Below, in pieces: positions 27,801 through 42,800 of a stretch of 64,000 nucleotides of DNA. The DNA comes from CAYZXT01 sp964482515. GTDB taxonomy: Bacteria > Elusimicrobiota > Elusimicrobia > FEN-1173. The stretch is taken from assembly GCA_964482515.1 (NCBI GenBank), contig CAYZXT010000003.1, positions 1 through 64,000 on the forward strand, in the 5' to 3' direction. The position numbers were made by a program, and so were the translations under genes. A model generated the notes under the pieces. The model searched no databases. It was not told the origin of the DNA and worked only from the letters and a program-made list of their open reading frames with translations. Within the stretch, counting starts at the first letter, position 1. Every line of letters begins with the position of its first letter.

Positions 27801-30800
27801 GCGTTGGGCGGTGTGGTGTCTTTCCAGACGAAGAAGACGTCCGTGAACGTGCTCGTCTGCAGAAGTTGGTCCGAAACGCGGACCGAGACGTAGTTCGTCC
27901 CGCTTCTCAACAAAGCGAAGTCCAGGGGCCAGTCCGTCGTGAAGCTCGCCTGGGCCGCGTGGGTGGAGATGGTGGTCCATCCGACGACGTCTCCGTTGCC
28001 GCCGGAGAGCCCCGCCGCGGACGCGACGGTGTAGGACGACGCGACGATCCCCGACCCGGCGTCAAGGAAGTCCACGTTGTATCCGCCGGGTTTGGCGGCG
28101 TTGCGCCACGTCATGTCTCCCCCGGCCTCGTTGTTGGTCATGGTGGGCGGCGTGGTGTCCTTCTTCACGTAAAAGACGTCGCCGGCGGAAACGGTATTTC
28201 CGGCCACGTCGGAAGAACGGACGGACACGTAGTTGGTCCCGCTGAGGAGGGTGTCGAAGTCCACGCTCCAATCGCTGTCGTAAAGGTTCGTTCCCGTGGA
28301 AACGAAGATGGCGGACCAATCCTTGACCAGCGTGCCCGTTTCTCCCGGCCCGCTCCAAACGCGGTAGTCCGCGGAGGCGAGCAGCGATTGGTCGTCCTGG
28401 AAATCGACGTTATAAGTGGCGCCAGCGGTTCCGCGCCAGGAGTCGTCGCCCAGCTGGTTGTTGGCGATCTGCGGAGCGATGGTGTCTTTGAAAAATTTGA
28501 AGGCGTCCGATTCGACCGTGGAGGTGTTTCCCGCCACGTCGAAGGCCCGGATGGAAACGTAGTTCGTCGGGCCCTGTAGCAGGGCATTCCAGACATTCGC
28601 GGAGAGGGCCCAATCTGCGGCATAGGAATCGGCGTTGATGTTCGCGGCGACGTCCGTCCAGTCGATGGCCAGGGTCCCGGTTTGGGCGGGGCCGGAGGTG
28701 ATGCGCACCTGGAATTTCGACAGTTTGCTGCCGCCAGTGTCGCCAAAGTCCACGTTGTAGATCGCGCCAGGGATCGAGGTCCGCCAGGTCGTGTCGAAGT
28801 TCGCTGGCGCGTTGTTCGTCACCGTGGGCGGCGTGGTGTCCTTGAAGATTCTGAAGGCGTCTGCCAGCGTGACGGTGGTGCCGGCCATGTCCCAGGCGCG
28901 GACGGAAACGTAGTTGGTGCCGTTTTCCCGGAGCGGGTTAAAGTCGACGGTGAAGTTCGCCGCATATGCCGGCTGGTCCAGGGCCGGGCCCGCGATATCG
29001 GTCCAGGCCGAAACGTCGCCGTCCCCACCCGGCAGGCCGGAGGAAGAGGAAACGGCGTACTGGACGCGGTCCAGGTACGAAAGCGCGTCGGCGAAGTCCA
29101 CGTCGTATCCGCCCGGTTTATTGCCGTTGCGCCACGCGGGATCGCCGCCCGCTTCGTTGTTCGTGATCGCGGGCGCGGCTGTGTCTTTCCGGACGTAGAA
29201 GGCGTTTTCCAGCGCCGGGAAGGAGTCGTTGGCCGCGTAATCGTAGACGCGGACGTGGACGTAGCTGGTGCCGTTCGGAAGAAGATCGAAGGCGGCGCCG
29301 GGCAGGGCCCATGGCGCCAGATAATCGTCCGCGTCCAAACCGGTCTGGACGGTGGTCCAATCCTGAACGGTCTGGCTGCAGGGCGCGCAGGGATCGGCGG
29401 TGATCCGGGTCTGGAAATGGGAAAGGCGGCTGTTGCCCGTGTCGTGGAAGTTGATGTTGTAGAGTCCGGTGTTGGCGCTGCGCCAAACATCGTCTCCCAT
29501 CTGGTTGTCCGTCGGGGTGGAGGGCGGAGTGGTGTCCTTCAGGATATAAAACGCGTCGACGGCCTGGGCGCTGGAGCCCGCCACGTCGTAGGCCCGGACG
29601 GAAACATAGTTCGTGACGCCCTCCGTCAGCGCGGTAAAGTTGACGGTCCAGTCCGTCGCGTAGAGCGGCGTTCCGGTGGACGCGTGGATGTCCGTCCACG
29701 GGAGGACGTCGCCGACGCCACCTGGCAAGCCGGCGGCGCTGGACACCGTGTACTGGGCCGTGGCCAGTAGGGACAGTCCGTCCGCGAAATCAACGTCATA
29801 GGTGGTTCCCGAGAGATGGCGCCAGGTTGTGTCCCCCGCCTGGAGATCGCTGATGACGGGCGTCTGCGTGTCTTTGCGGATGATGAAGGTGTCCGTCGAG
29901 ACGGTGATGGCGGCGGAGTTTGAAATGGACCGCACGCTGACCCAGTTGAAGGAAGACCGCAGGAGATTGAAGTCCACGGACCAGTCGTTGGTGTAACTCG
30001 CCTGGTTCAGGTTCGGCCCGGCGATGTCGGTCCATCCGATGACGTCACCCGTCCCGCCCGGCAGTCCCCCTGCGCCCGCGACGGTGTACTGCACGCGGTC
30101 CAGGCTCGCGCTGCCGTTGTCCTGGAAGTCCACGTCGTAAATCGCCCCGGGATCCGCGCGTCGCCATGTCGTGTCGCCCCCGGCCATGTTGTTGGTGATG
30201 CTGGGCGCGGCCGTGTCCTTGCGGACGAAGAATGCGTCGGTCGCCGTCGAACTAGAGCCGGCGTTATCGAAGGCCAGAATGGTGATGTAGTTGGTGACGC
30301 CGCCGCCCAGAAGCGCGTCGAAGACCACGGCCGGCAGCGGCCAATCCGCCGTATACGCGGCGGCGTTGATGTTCACCGCCACGTCCGTGTAATCGATCAG
30401 GAAAGGCCCGGCCCCCGCCGCGACGGTGGAGGCGCGCACCTGGAATTTGGAGAGGAGGCTTCCGCCCGCGTCCGCCAGGTCCACATCGTAAGCGGTCGTG
30501 TTGGCGCCGCGGATGGCCGAATCGCCGCCCAGCAGGCCCGCACCGACGGAAACCGTCGGCGCCGTCGTGTCCTTTCGGACGAAGAACGCGTCCACAAGAT
30601 TCTGGGTGTTGCCCGCGTAGTCGATGGCGCGCGCCGAGACGTAGCGCTGGCCTTCCGTCATGGCGGCGAAATCGATCCCCCAATTCGTCGAGTAATAGGT
30701 GGTCGCGATGCCGAGGGCGATGTCTGTCCATCCGATCACGTCGCCCGTTCCGCCGGCAAGCCCCGTCGAGCCGGACACCGCGTATTGGACCCGGTCCAGT

Positions 30801-33800
30801 TTCGATCCGCCAAGGTCGAAGGCGTCGACGTCGTAAATCGCGCCGGGGTCCGTCCGCCTCCAGGCCGCATCGTCCAATTGGTTGTCAGACAGAGTGGGCC
30901 GCGTCACGTCCTTAAGCACGAAGAACACGTCAAAGACGGTGGTGCTGTGCCCGATGACGTCGACCGCCCGGACGGACACGAAGTTGCTTGCGCCTTCCTG
31001 CAGGGACGTGAAGTCCAGCTGCCAGTCCACGGTGAAGGACGGCTGGTTGTGGGGCGCCGCCGTGATCAGGGTCCAATTCTTCACGAGCGTTCCCGTTCCT
31101 CCCGTGGACGACCGCACCGAATATTCCAGCGTGTTGAGGGGTGAGCCGCCGCTGATGAAGTCGACGTCGTATAAGGTCCCCGGCGCGCTCCGCCAGTTGG
31201 AGTCCCCCGCCTGGTTGTCGATGACGGAGGGATCGGAGACGTCTTTTCGCACGTAGAAAGCGTCGGCCACGGTCGTGGAATGGCCCACTCTGTCGAAGGC
31301 GCGGACGGAAACGTAATTCGTCCCCTCCGTCAGCGCGCCGAAGTCCACGGACCAGTCCGTTATATAGGAAGCCGTTCCCGTGGAGGTGAAGATGTCTGTC
31401 CATCCCAGCACATCGCCGACGCCGCCGGATAGGCCGGTGGACGACGCGATCGTGTATTGCGCCGTGGTAAGGCCCGTGCCTAAGTCCTGGAAGTCGACGT
31501 TGAAGACGGCTCCCGGGTCGGCGGAATACCAAGTGTCGTCGCCGGACTGGTTGTCGGCCACCGTGGGCGTGGCGAGGTCGACCCAGAAGCCGCGCGTGGA
31601 CGCGTAGGCGGAGAAATTTCCCGCCGCGTCGGCGGCCCGAGCGCGCCAATAATAAAATCCGGTGGACAGCCCGTTGATCACGGCGGCGGAGACGGACGGG
31701 GCGGAGCTGGCGGTCACCGGAGAGAAGCCGGCGGATGTCGACGCCTGCACCTGGTAATTCAAAACCCCGGAACGGAGGTCCGACGATTCGGACCAATCCA
31801 GCGCGACGGTGGATGTGCTCAGGAGCGCGCCGTCGGCCGGAGCTGTGAGCGTGATCGCGTCCGGCGGCGTCGTGTCCTTCCAAACAGTGAAGACGTCGTC
31901 GGCCGAGGCGCCGCGGTTCAGCTGGTTGAAGACGCGGACGGACACGTAGTTGGTGGCGGCTTCCGAGAGCGAGGAGAAATCTAAAGTCCAATCCGTCGCA
32001 TAAGCGGCCACGCCCGCGCCGCTGTTGAAAATGGAGGTCCAGTCCTTCAGCATCGTCCCGGTTTGTCCCGGGCCCGTCCAGACCTTGTAGTCGGCGTTCT
32101 TCAGTCCGGGTCCCGCATCCTGGAAGTCCACGTTATAGGTGTCGCCCGCCGCGTTCCGGTAGGCGGTCGCATCGGCCTGCAGATCGATGATCTGCGGAAG
32201 CGAAGTCGATTTTTTGACATAGAACACGTCCGCCTGTGTGTTGCTCGATGGGACGAGGTCGAAGACGCGCACGGAGATATAGTTGGTGGCATCGTTGATC
32301 AGGGCGTCGAACACGCCGGAAGGCAGGGACCAATCCGCCGTGTAGAGCGAGGACCCGATTCCGGTGACGACGTCCGTCCAATCGGATGAGAAGGGCCCGC
32401 CGTTCCCCGGCATAGTGCTGGCGCGCACCTGGAACTTCGTGAGGTTCTGTCCGGAGAGCGCCTGGAAATCCACGTCGTAGGCGTCATCGTTCTGGTCCAC
32501 CCAATCGTCCACGCCCGATTGGTTGTCGATGATGCCGGGCAGGCTCGCCTCTTTGATCACCCGGAAGACGTCGTTCTGCACCAGGCTGTTCCCGGCGAAG
32601 TCCGTCACGCGGACGGACACATAGGACGTGGAATGGTTGGGCAGGGCGTTGAAGTCGACCGGCCAATCGGCCAGGTAGGAGTCCGCGTTGATCGACTGCG
32701 CCACGACGGTATAGGGAAGGATTTCCCCGCCGCTCTGGTTCGGGTCCGTCCAGACGATGTACTCCAGCTTGTCCAGGCGCGAATTCCCCGTGTCGAAGAA
32801 ATCGACGTCGTAGAGCGTGCCCGGTCCTGAGACCGGGAGGCTGTCGTCCGGCTGGTTGTTGTCCAGGAAGGTCGGCGTCGTGGTGTCCTTCCGCACGAAG
32901 AAAACGTCCGTCGACACGGCGACTTGTCCCAGCGCGTCGTAGCCCCGGACGGAAACATAGTTGGTCCCTTCGTTCAGCAGGGTGAAGTTCAACGTCCAAT
33001 TCGACGCATAGGACGCCTGGTTCAGGGGCGGCGCGGTGATGTTCGTCCAGGGGACGAGCGAACCGGTTCCACCTGTCAGGCCGGTCGACGAATCAACGGT
33101 GTATTGGATTGTCGTCAGCAGCGAGAGAGAATCCTGGAAATCCACGTCATAAGCAGTCCCGCCGCCGTTCCGCCAAATGGCATCGCCGGTTTGGTTGTCG
33201 CTGATGACGGGCGCCGACGTGTCTTTCTTCACGAAGAACACGTCGGTGAGGGCGGTCGTGGATCCCGCCATGTTCCAGGCGCGGACGGAAACATAGTTAA
33301 ACCCTGCCGCGAGATTGTCGAAGTCCACGGGCCACGGCGTTGAATAGGCGCCCATCTGGAGCGCGGGGCCGGCGATGTTCGTCCACGGAAGGGTTTGCGC
33401 GCCGCCTTGGCTCGTCTGGCTCCAGGCCGCGTATTGCAGCGTGTCGAGGCCGGAGAACGCGTCCGCGAAGGAGACGTTGTACGTCGTTCCAGCCGCGGCG
33501 CGCCAGGCGTTGTCTCCGGTTTGGTTGTCCGTGACCGTGGGGACGTTCACGTCCTTCAATACCTTGAAGGCGTCCGTGCTGACGGTTTGCGAACCGGCGA
33601 CGTCGAAGACGCGGACGGAAATATAGTTCGTTCCAGACTGCAGCAGCGTGAACACGCCTGTCGGCAGCGTCCAGTCCGCCGTGTAGTTGCCGGTCGATAT
33701 GTTGGTGAGGACGTCCGTCCAGTTCGGCGTGTAGGGCGGGAGGCCGGCGGGCGTGGAAGAAGCGCGCACCTGGAACTTCGAAAGCAGGCTTCCTCCAGTA

Positions 33801-36800
33801 TCCGTGAAGTCCACATCGTAAATTCCGTTGTTCGTCCGGCGCCACGTCGAATCGCCCGAACCCATGTTGTTCACGAGCGCTGGTGGAGTCGTGTCCTTGA
33901 GGACGAAGAACACGTCGTCCAGGCTGTAGGCGTTGCCCGCGTTGTCGAAGGTCCGCGCGCTCACGTAGTTCTTCCCCTGTGCGAAGGCGTTGAACACGGA
34001 CTGAGGCAGGGGCCAATCCGTCGAATAGAAAGTCGTGTTCATGTTCGTAAGCGCGTCCGTCCAGTCCGGCGAGAGAGCTCCGGCGCCGCCCGTGGACGTG
34101 CTGGCGCGAACTTGAACTTTTGAAATTTTTGATCCGCTGGACGGGCCGTCGTTGAAGTCGACGTTGTACAGCGCGCTGTTGGAACTGCGCCAGACCGTAT
34201 CGTCTCCCGGAACGGGGTCGACGATCCCCGGCAGCGTCACGTCACGCTTGATATAAAAAGCGTCCGTGGCGGTGACGGTGGCGCCGGATATCTTCCATGT
34301 GCGGACGGAAACGTAGTTCGTTCCGCCTTCCTGCAAAGCCGAAAAGTTCACGGTCCAGTTCGATGTGTAGGAAGTGGCGTTCAGCGGCTGGGGCGCGATG
34401 TCCGTCCAGCTGATGACATCTCCCTCGCCGCCGGTCAGGCCGGGCGCGGAGGCGACGGAATATTGCGCCGCGATCAGGGGTTGGACGCCGTTGGAGAAGA
34501 AGTCCACGTCGTAGGCCGTGCCGCCCGATTCGCGCCAGGCGTCGTCGCCGGGCTGGTTGTCGACGATGGAGGCGGCGGCCGTGTCCTTCTTCACATAGAA
34601 CGCGTCCGCCAGGACGGCGGAACTGCCGGCCAGGTCGAACGCGCGCACGGAAATGAAATTGGTGCCGTCGGTGAGCGCGTTGAAGTCCACGCTCCAATTG
34701 TTCGTGTAATAGGTGGCGCCGATGGAAAGCGCGATGGGCGTCCAACCCAAAACATCCCCCACGCCCCCGGCAAGGCCTGGCGCGGAGGCCGCCGTGTATT
34801 GGGCGTAATCGAGTTTGGACGCGCCGCCGTCAAAGAAGTCCACATTGAATATGGCGCCGGGGTCGCTGGAATAGAGATTGTCGTCCCCTGTCTGGTTGTT
34901 GACGATGTTTGGCGGCACCGTATCCTTCAGGACGTAGAAAACATCGGCCGCCGTGGTCGTGGCGCCGGCCACATCCAAGGCGCGCACGGATATGAAGTTG
35001 GTGGTCTGAGAGAGGAGCTGGGCGAAATCCAATGACCAATCCGTCGCGTAGATGTTCGCGTTGATGTTCGCGGCGATGTCCGTCCATCCGATCACGTCTC
35101 CCACGCCGCCCGCCAGTCCCGCGGCGCCGGCCACGGTGTACTGGGCTTTGGACAAGAAGCTTCCCCCCACGTCCTGGAAATCCACGTTGTAAAGCGTCCC
35201 TGCGCTGCGCCGCCAGTTGGAATCGCCCGATTGATTGTCAACGACGGACGGCGCGGAGGTGTCTTTCCTGACGATGAACGCGTCGCCGGCGGAGAGCGTG
35301 TTCCCCGCGTAATCCCGGGCCTGGATCGAAATGTAATTGGTCCCGTTCTGGAGCAGGGAGAAGTTCACCTGCCAGTCGGCCGAATAGCTGTTCGCTGCGA
35401 TGTTCGGCGCGATGAGCCCGTTGGCGAAGCTCACGAGCTGGGAGCCGCTTTGACCCGGACCCGTCCAGGCGGAATAGCGGAGTTCCGACAGCCGCGACCC
35501 GCCGCTGTCCAGCAAGTCGACGTCGTACAGCGTGCCGGCGGCGCGGCGCCAAGCCAAGTCGCCCCCCGCCTCGTTGTTGGTCATCGTGGGCGCCGTGGTG
35601 TCTTTCAGGACGACGAAGGCGTCGGTGCTGACTCTGACGCCGCCGGCCAGGTCCGAGGCGCGGAGGGAGACATAGTTCGTCGCGTTTTCCGGGAGCGGGC
35701 CGAAGTTGACCGTCCAGTCGGCCGTAAAGGACGCCTGGTTAAGGCCCGGCCCGGCGATGCTGGTCCAGGCGACAAGGTCCCCTTGGCCGCCCGCCAGTCC
35801 GGACGAGGACGAAACCGTGTATTCAAACCGGTCCAGTAACGAACCGTTGTCCTGGGCGTCGACATCGTAGAGGGTACCGGCCGCGTTGCGGTAGTTCGTA
35901 TCACCGCCGAGGAGCCCCGTCCCCACGGTGATCGTCGGCGCGGAAGTGTCCTGTTTCACGAAGAATACGTCTTTGGCGACCGTCGATGATCCGGCGACGT
36001 CGAAGACCTTGACCGAGATGAAGTTCGTTCCCGGCGCCAGCAGGCCGAAGTTCACGTTCCAGTCGGCCGTATAGGCCGAGGCGTCGATGCCGGCCGCGAT
36101 GTCGGTCCAACCGAGGACATCGCCGTCCCCGCCGGGGAGGTCCGAGCTCGAGGCCACCGCGTACTGGGCGCGGCTCAGGCGGCTTCCCCCCGCGTCCTGG
36201 AAATCCACGTCGTACCCGCCCGGCTTTTGCGCGCTCCGCCAGTTCGGGTCCTGGCCCGCGGGTTCGTTGTCCAGCACCGTGGGCGCGACCGCGTCCTTGC
36301 GGATGAAGAACGCGTCGCTTTGCGTGACGCTGTTGCTGGAATAATCCACGGCCTGGACGGAGACGTAATTGGTGCCGTTCGAAAGTAACGCGAAATTCAC
36401 AGGCCAATCGGCGGTGTAGGCGGATGCGTCGATGTTTCCGGCGATCAACCCGTTATTGAAGGAAACGAGCTGCGTGCCGCTTTGGCCGGTCGAAGTCCAG
36501 ATGGAATAGCGGACTTCCTTCAATCTGGAACCGCCGACGTCGTTGAAGTCGACGTCGTAGACGGCCGCCGCATCGGCGTTCCGCCAGGTGGTGTCCCCGT
36601 TCAGGAGGCCGGCGCCGACCGCGATCGTCGGCGGGGCGGTGTCGATGACGACGGAGAACGTCGAGGTGAAGGCGGAAAAGTTGCCGGCGTTGTCACGGGC
36701 GCGGACGCGCCAGAAATAGGATTGCGAGGAGAGCGCCGTGCCCGTGGCCTGGGAGATGGAAACCGTCGATGAATAATTCGTGAAGGAGAATCCTGCGTCG

Positions 36801-39800
36801 GTCGAGACCTGTACAAGATAATCCTTCAATCCGGAAACGGCGTCGGCGCCGTCAGTCCAATCGAAGAACAACGTGGCGGTGTTACGTCGCGCGCCGTTCA
36901 CCGGAGAAAGCAACGACGGCTCAGACGGCGGAGTGGTGTCTTTCTTGACGAAGAAGGCGTCGCTGAAAACGTCGGAGATATTACCGATCACGTCGTGGAC
37001 ACGCACGCCGATGTAATTCGTCCCTTCGCTCATGGCGTCGAAAACGCCCGTGGGCAGGGACCAGTTCGTTGTGTAAGAATCGGCCGGGTCCAATCCCGTG
37101 ACCGCATCGGTCCAGTCCGGCTGGAAGGGCCCGGACCCGCCGGCGACCGTGCTGGCGCGCACCTGGAACTTGTCCAAATGGGAGCCACCGGTGTCGTACA
37201 GGTCCACATCATAGACCCCGTCGTTCGCCGACCGCCAAGCGGCATCGGCGCCGAACCCGGTGTTGTTGACGAGGGACGGCTTGAGGATGTCGTGACGGTC
37301 GAAATCGAAATCGAAGCATTGCCGGTTCACGTCGGCGGCGTTGGAGTTGATGAGCAGCGTCCCGCTGGCCCAATCGTTGGTGGCTTTTTGCCAGGTGATA
37401 GCACGTAGGTCGCGGCTGGAGGACAATCCGATCAGCACGATGTTGTCCGTGTTGGGATCGGAGACCATGTTAATCCAGTTGATTTGGTTCGTCCAAGTGG
37501 AGTTGGTGGTCTTCGGCGCGGACGTCAATGCCGAAGGGGTCCAAACGCCACCCTGCCAGTAGGCCCAGGAAATCTGGCGGCGGTTCGTGACGCCCGAATC
37601 GATGGCCGCGACGATGAGCTTGCCGGTGGTTTTTTCCCAGGCGAGATCGACCACGCGTCCGTTGGTGGCCGCTTGTATGGCCGTGTCATCGGTGGCGGCG
37701 GCGGACCAGTTGTTGCCGTCCCACACGTTGGCCGACCAATCGCTTCCGCTGTCCACGGAGGTGAACCCGATGCGGTCGGATGTTGGATCCGAGGCCAAAC
37801 GAAGTTGGCGGGCGCCGCTGCCGCCGAGCGAGGGTCCCGCCGTGCCGCCGGACCATGCGGAACCGTTCCATATCTGGAATTCCGTGTTGGTCGCGATTCC
37901 ATAGACCACCAAGGCGTCGCCGGAGTTGGCCTCCCATGCCACGTCGAAGCAGGCGATTGTGTTGATGGGAGCCGCGGTCGTCATCGTCGCCGCGTCGGCC
38001 CAGGCCGAGCCTGTCCAGCGGAGCGCGAAGATATCATTGTTCGTGTCGAGGGCGGCGACCATGACCTCATCGGTCCCGGATTTCGCGACGGCGCGCACCC
38101 AGCGGAAGGTCCCGGAGGACCCGGGCACCGCCGTGCTGGTTTCGATCGTCCAGGAGGATCCGTCCCATATTCGGTAGGAGAGCGTTCCGGCTCCGTTGGC
38201 GTAGATGACCATTCCCTGTCCGGACGACCGTTCGAAGGTGATGTCGAAGCCCTGGTAAGCGGAATTGGTGGCGCCGATGACCGCCGTGTTCCATTGGTTG
38301 GACCAGGTTTGGTTCAGGCCGTTGAAGCGTTGGACGGTCAGCGTTCCGTTGGAGGAGAGGACGCCCAGGATCTTCTCTTTCCGGTTGAGCGGATTGCTCT
38401 TCAGCACGTGCCAGCGTTGAGTGGCGGTGGCGGCGACGCCGGTCAGGGGAACGCCGAAGCCGGGAGGCACCCAGAAGTTGTAGGAAGGCGTCGTGCTGGT
38501 CCCGTCGCCGTAGGTGATCATTCCGTCGGCCGCGCCGAGGCTTCCGGCCGCCGCCGAAGGCGAATTCGACAGCCCGGATGTGTTGGGCACTTCATCCTGA
38601 ACGCGGAGCGAGAAGTAATAGGAAGTGCCGTCCGCCAGTCCTGTGATCGCATGGCTTTCGGCTTCGCCGGCCGGTAGCGGCGACCACGTCTGTCCGTAAA
38701 GGGTGGCGTTGTCGAAGTCCGTCTGGTTCGCAATCGGCCCGGAGGTCCGGTACTTGAGGACGTAGGCGCCGGCGGTCCCGGTTTGGGCGTTGTCTCCCGA
38801 CGCGGTCCAGGTCAACTGGATTTCACCCGGCAATCCTCCGGTATAGGCCGTCAAGTCGGACACGCTGGCGGGCGCCGTGGTGTCGGCTCCCGGCGTGGCG
38901 CTGTTTCCGCTCAGGTTGGAAAGGGTGGATCGGTTCCCGGCTTTGTCCAACGCTTCTAGGGCGATGAAATAGAGCGTGCCCGACGCGAGTCCCGTGATGA
39001 CCTGGTTGTGCGTCAGGCCGGGGTCTAGGATTGTCCAGCTTTGATCGAAGGTCGCGGCGTTGTCGAAGTCGGTTTGGTTGCCGTACTGCACCGTGGCGTA
39101 TTTCACTATATAGGAAGAGACTTCGCCGTTCCCGGCCCCGTCATCGCCTGGCGCCGTCCATGAAATGTTGATGCTCCCTTCGGATCCTGTCGCGGCGGAA
39201 AGGTTGGCGATGGCCGCGGGCGGCGTGGTGTCCACCCAGACGCGGAAAACGTCGGTTTCGGGATCGCTCGTATTTCCCGCCGTGTCCTGGGCCCGCACGC
39301 TGACGTAATTCGTCCCCGATCGCAGAAGGGAAAAATTAAGGCCCCACTCGGCGGCGTAATCGGCGTTGTTGATGGACGCCGCGATGTCCGTCCATCCGAG
39401 GATGTCGCCCGCGCCGCCCGGCAGTCCCGGCTGGGAATGCACGGTGTACTGGGCCGAGGAGAGGAGCGAATGGTTGTCCTGGAAATCCACGTCGTAGATC
39501 GGTCCCGGGTCGGCGCCGCGCCAGACGTCATCGCCCAACTGGTTGTCCGCGATCGTGGGCGGCGCCGTGTCCTTTTTTACGTAGAAGACGTCGACCGCCG
39601 CGGTCCCCGTGCTGCCGGCCACGTCGATGCCGCGGACGCTGACGTAGTTGTCGCCGGTCTGCATCAGACTGAAGGCGGCGCCCGGCAGAGACCAATCGGC
39701 CGCATAGGTCGCGGTTCGGGTGGCGAGAACGGTCGTCCAGTCCTGGATGGTGGCCCCGGTGAGGAGCGGGCCGGACATGATCTTCGTTTGGAAAGCCGCC

Positions 39801-42800
39801 ACGCCGGAGACGGAATCCTGGAAATCGACGTCGTATGTTCCCGTGTTGGCGGCGCGCCAGGCGTTGTCGCCGGTTTGATGGTCAATGACCGTAGGTCCCA
39901 CGGTGTCCTTCCGCGCGATGAAGACGTTATTCAGCGTCGTTGTCGTGCCCGCGACGTCCCAGAGCCGGACGCTGACATGGTTGTCCCCTTCCTGAAGTCC
40001 CCCGAAGTCGATGGACCAATCCGTCGCATAGGCGTCCGACCCGAGCGGCGCGGAGGCGATGGCCTGCCAATTCACGATGATGGCGCTGGACGGGCTCGTG
40101 CCGGAGCGGACGATGTACTGCATGGCGTCGATGCCGGAGCCGCCCAAGTCCGCGAAGTCCACGTTGTAGGTCGCGCCGCCGGCGCTGGCGTAGGTGGTGA
40201 CGTCGTCCTGCAGGTCGTTGACCGTGGGCGGCACCGTGTCTTTGCGGACGTAGAACACGTCTTCCGTCGTGCGGCTGTTGCCGGCGGAATCGAAGCCGCG
40301 GACCGACACATAGTTGGTCCCGCCGGCCAGGAGCGAAAAGTCCACGGACCAATCCGCCGCGTAGCTGCCGGTGGAAAGCCCCGAGGCGATGTTCGTCCAG
40401 GGAACGACGGAGCCGACGCCGCCGCTCAAGCCGGCGGCCGAATCCACCGTGTATTGGATCGAGCTGATCAAGGAGTTCTCATCCAGGAAATCGACGTCGT
40501 AGGTCGCGCCGCCCGCGCTCCGCCAGACATCGTCTCCGGCCTGGTTGACGACGGCCAGCGGCCCGGACGTGTCCTTGAGGATGTAGAAGGCGTCGGCCAG
40601 GGTCGTCGTGTTCGCGGCGACGTCGTAGGACCGCACGGAAACGTAATTGACGCCTTCCGCGAGCGAGGCGAAATCCACGGGCCAGTCCGCCGTATAGGTG
40701 GCCGTCCCGGTGGAATTGAAGATGGCGGTCCAGGGCAGGACGTTCCCCACGCCGCCCGATAATCCTGTGGACGAACTCACGGTATATTGCGCCCCCGCGA
40801 CGCCGGAGCCGCCGGGGTCGCGGAAGTCGACGTCGTAGGCGGTCCCGGCGGAATTGCGCCAGGTGTTGTCGCCGCTCTGGAAATTGTCGATGAGAGGTCC
40901 GGTCAGATCGAACACGGTGACGGATTCGGGCGGCGCGTTGGCGGAAGGCGGATCGGATTCATCCGTGTTGTTCGCGTTGTCGTAGGCCACGATCCGAAAG
41001 CCGTAGGAAGTCGGCGACCCGGCGGTGAAGGAGATCGGGCTCGACGTGAACGTCGTTCCCCACTGCGTCCAAGTGTAAGGCGCGGTCATTTGGGTTGTGT
41101 GGTAAAGTTTGACGAATTGGACGCCGGAGGGCCCCGCGTCGGACGCTACGTAGGGCACGTCGAAAGTGAGGGCCGGCGCGCCGGAGGGCGACTGCGCGGT
41201 CCCGGAAGGCGCTTGCGTGTCCTTCCTCACATAGAAGGCGTCGACGGTCACGGGTCCGGTGCTTCCCGCCATATCCACGGCCCGGACGCTGACGTAGTTG
41301 ACGCTGGAAACCAGGGCGCCGAAATTCACGGACCAATCCGTGGCGTAGGAGTTGGCGTTGATGCCGGAGGCGATGGTCGTCCATCCCAGGACGTCTCCGG
41401 TCCCGCCCGGCAATCCCGCCTGGCTCGCGACGCTGTACTGGACTTTATCCAATTTCGAATTGCCCAAATCCTGGAAATCGACGTTGTACGTCGCTCCCGC
41501 GGCCTTGCGCCAGACGTCGTCTCCGGCCTGGTTATCGGTGACGGTCGGGGCCACGGTGTCCTTCAGCACGAAGAACGCGTCGACGGCGGTAGTGCTGGAG
41601 CCGGCGACGTCCGACACGCGGACCGTGACGTAATTGGTGACGCCGTCGCCGAGCAGCGCGCCGAACACGGGTTCCGGCAACGGCCAGTTCGCGCCGTAGG
41701 AACTGGCGCCGATTCCGGCCAAAACGGGCGTGTAGGGGACCAGGTCGGGACCAAGCCCGCCCGGAACGGTGGAAACCTTTACTTCGAAGGATTCCAGCAG
41801 GCTGACCGCTTCGGAGAAATCAATATCATAGGCGCCGTCATTGACCGAACGGAATTTTCCATCGCCGGATTGGTTGTCGGCGATGCTCGGCGCGAGCGTG
41901 TCCTTCAGGATATAGAAGGCGTCCGGAAGCGTGGCGGTCGCGCCGGAAACGTCCCAGACGCGCACGGAGACGAAGTTCTGTCCCTGAGGCAGGGCCGAGA
42001 AATTTACCGTCCAGTCCGCGTTATAAACGTTGGAAGAAATGGCCGCGGCGATGTTGGTCCAGCCGATGGTTTCTCCCTCTCCGCCAACGAGCCCGGCCGC
42101 GCCGTCCACGGTGTATTGGGCCGTATCCAGGCGGGACCCGCCCGTGTCCTGGAAATCCACATCGTAGGCGATGGAGGCGTTCCGCCAGGCGTTGTCCCCC
42201 ACCACGTGGTTTTGGATGGAGGGCTGCGAGACATCCTTGAGCACGAAGAATATGTTTTGCCCGGTGGTCACGTGGTTCAGTTGGTCATAGGCGCGGACCG
42301 ATACGTAGTTCGTGACGCCTTCAAGCAGGTTGGAATAATCGATGGACCAATCGGCGGCGTATCCCGCGGATGATATTTCCACGGCGATGTCCTTCCAACC
42401 GATGACGTCGCCGACTCCCCCCGGGATATCCGTGGTCGAGGATACCGTATATTGCGCGGTCGTGAGGCCGGAAGCCAGGTCGCGGAAGTCCACGTCATAG
42501 AGCGCGCCGGCCGTCCGACGCCAGGTGAAGTCACCGGGTTGATTGTCGTCGATGAGCGGGAACGATGTGTCTTTCCTGACGGTGAACGCGTCAGCCAGAG
42601 TCGTGGTGTTTCCGGCCACGTCGAAGGCGCGCACGGAGACGTATTGGACGCCCTCGGGAAGCGTGTTGAAATCGATGGACCAGTTGGAGGCATAGGACGC
42701 CGCTCCGTTCAGGCCGGAGGCGATGTTCGTCCAGCCGATGACGCCTCCTTCGCCGTTCGGCAGTCCGCTCGAACCATCCACGGAATATTGGACGGCCGTG

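Noticed and set aside
40787..42373. Long plus-strand open frames (also 37484-38677, 17755-19086, 13840-15126, 39437-40762)
   Set aside because: All lie opposite real minus-strand genes and consist of Arg/Gly/Val/Asp-rich sequence without domains; typical antisense shadows in GC-rich DNA.
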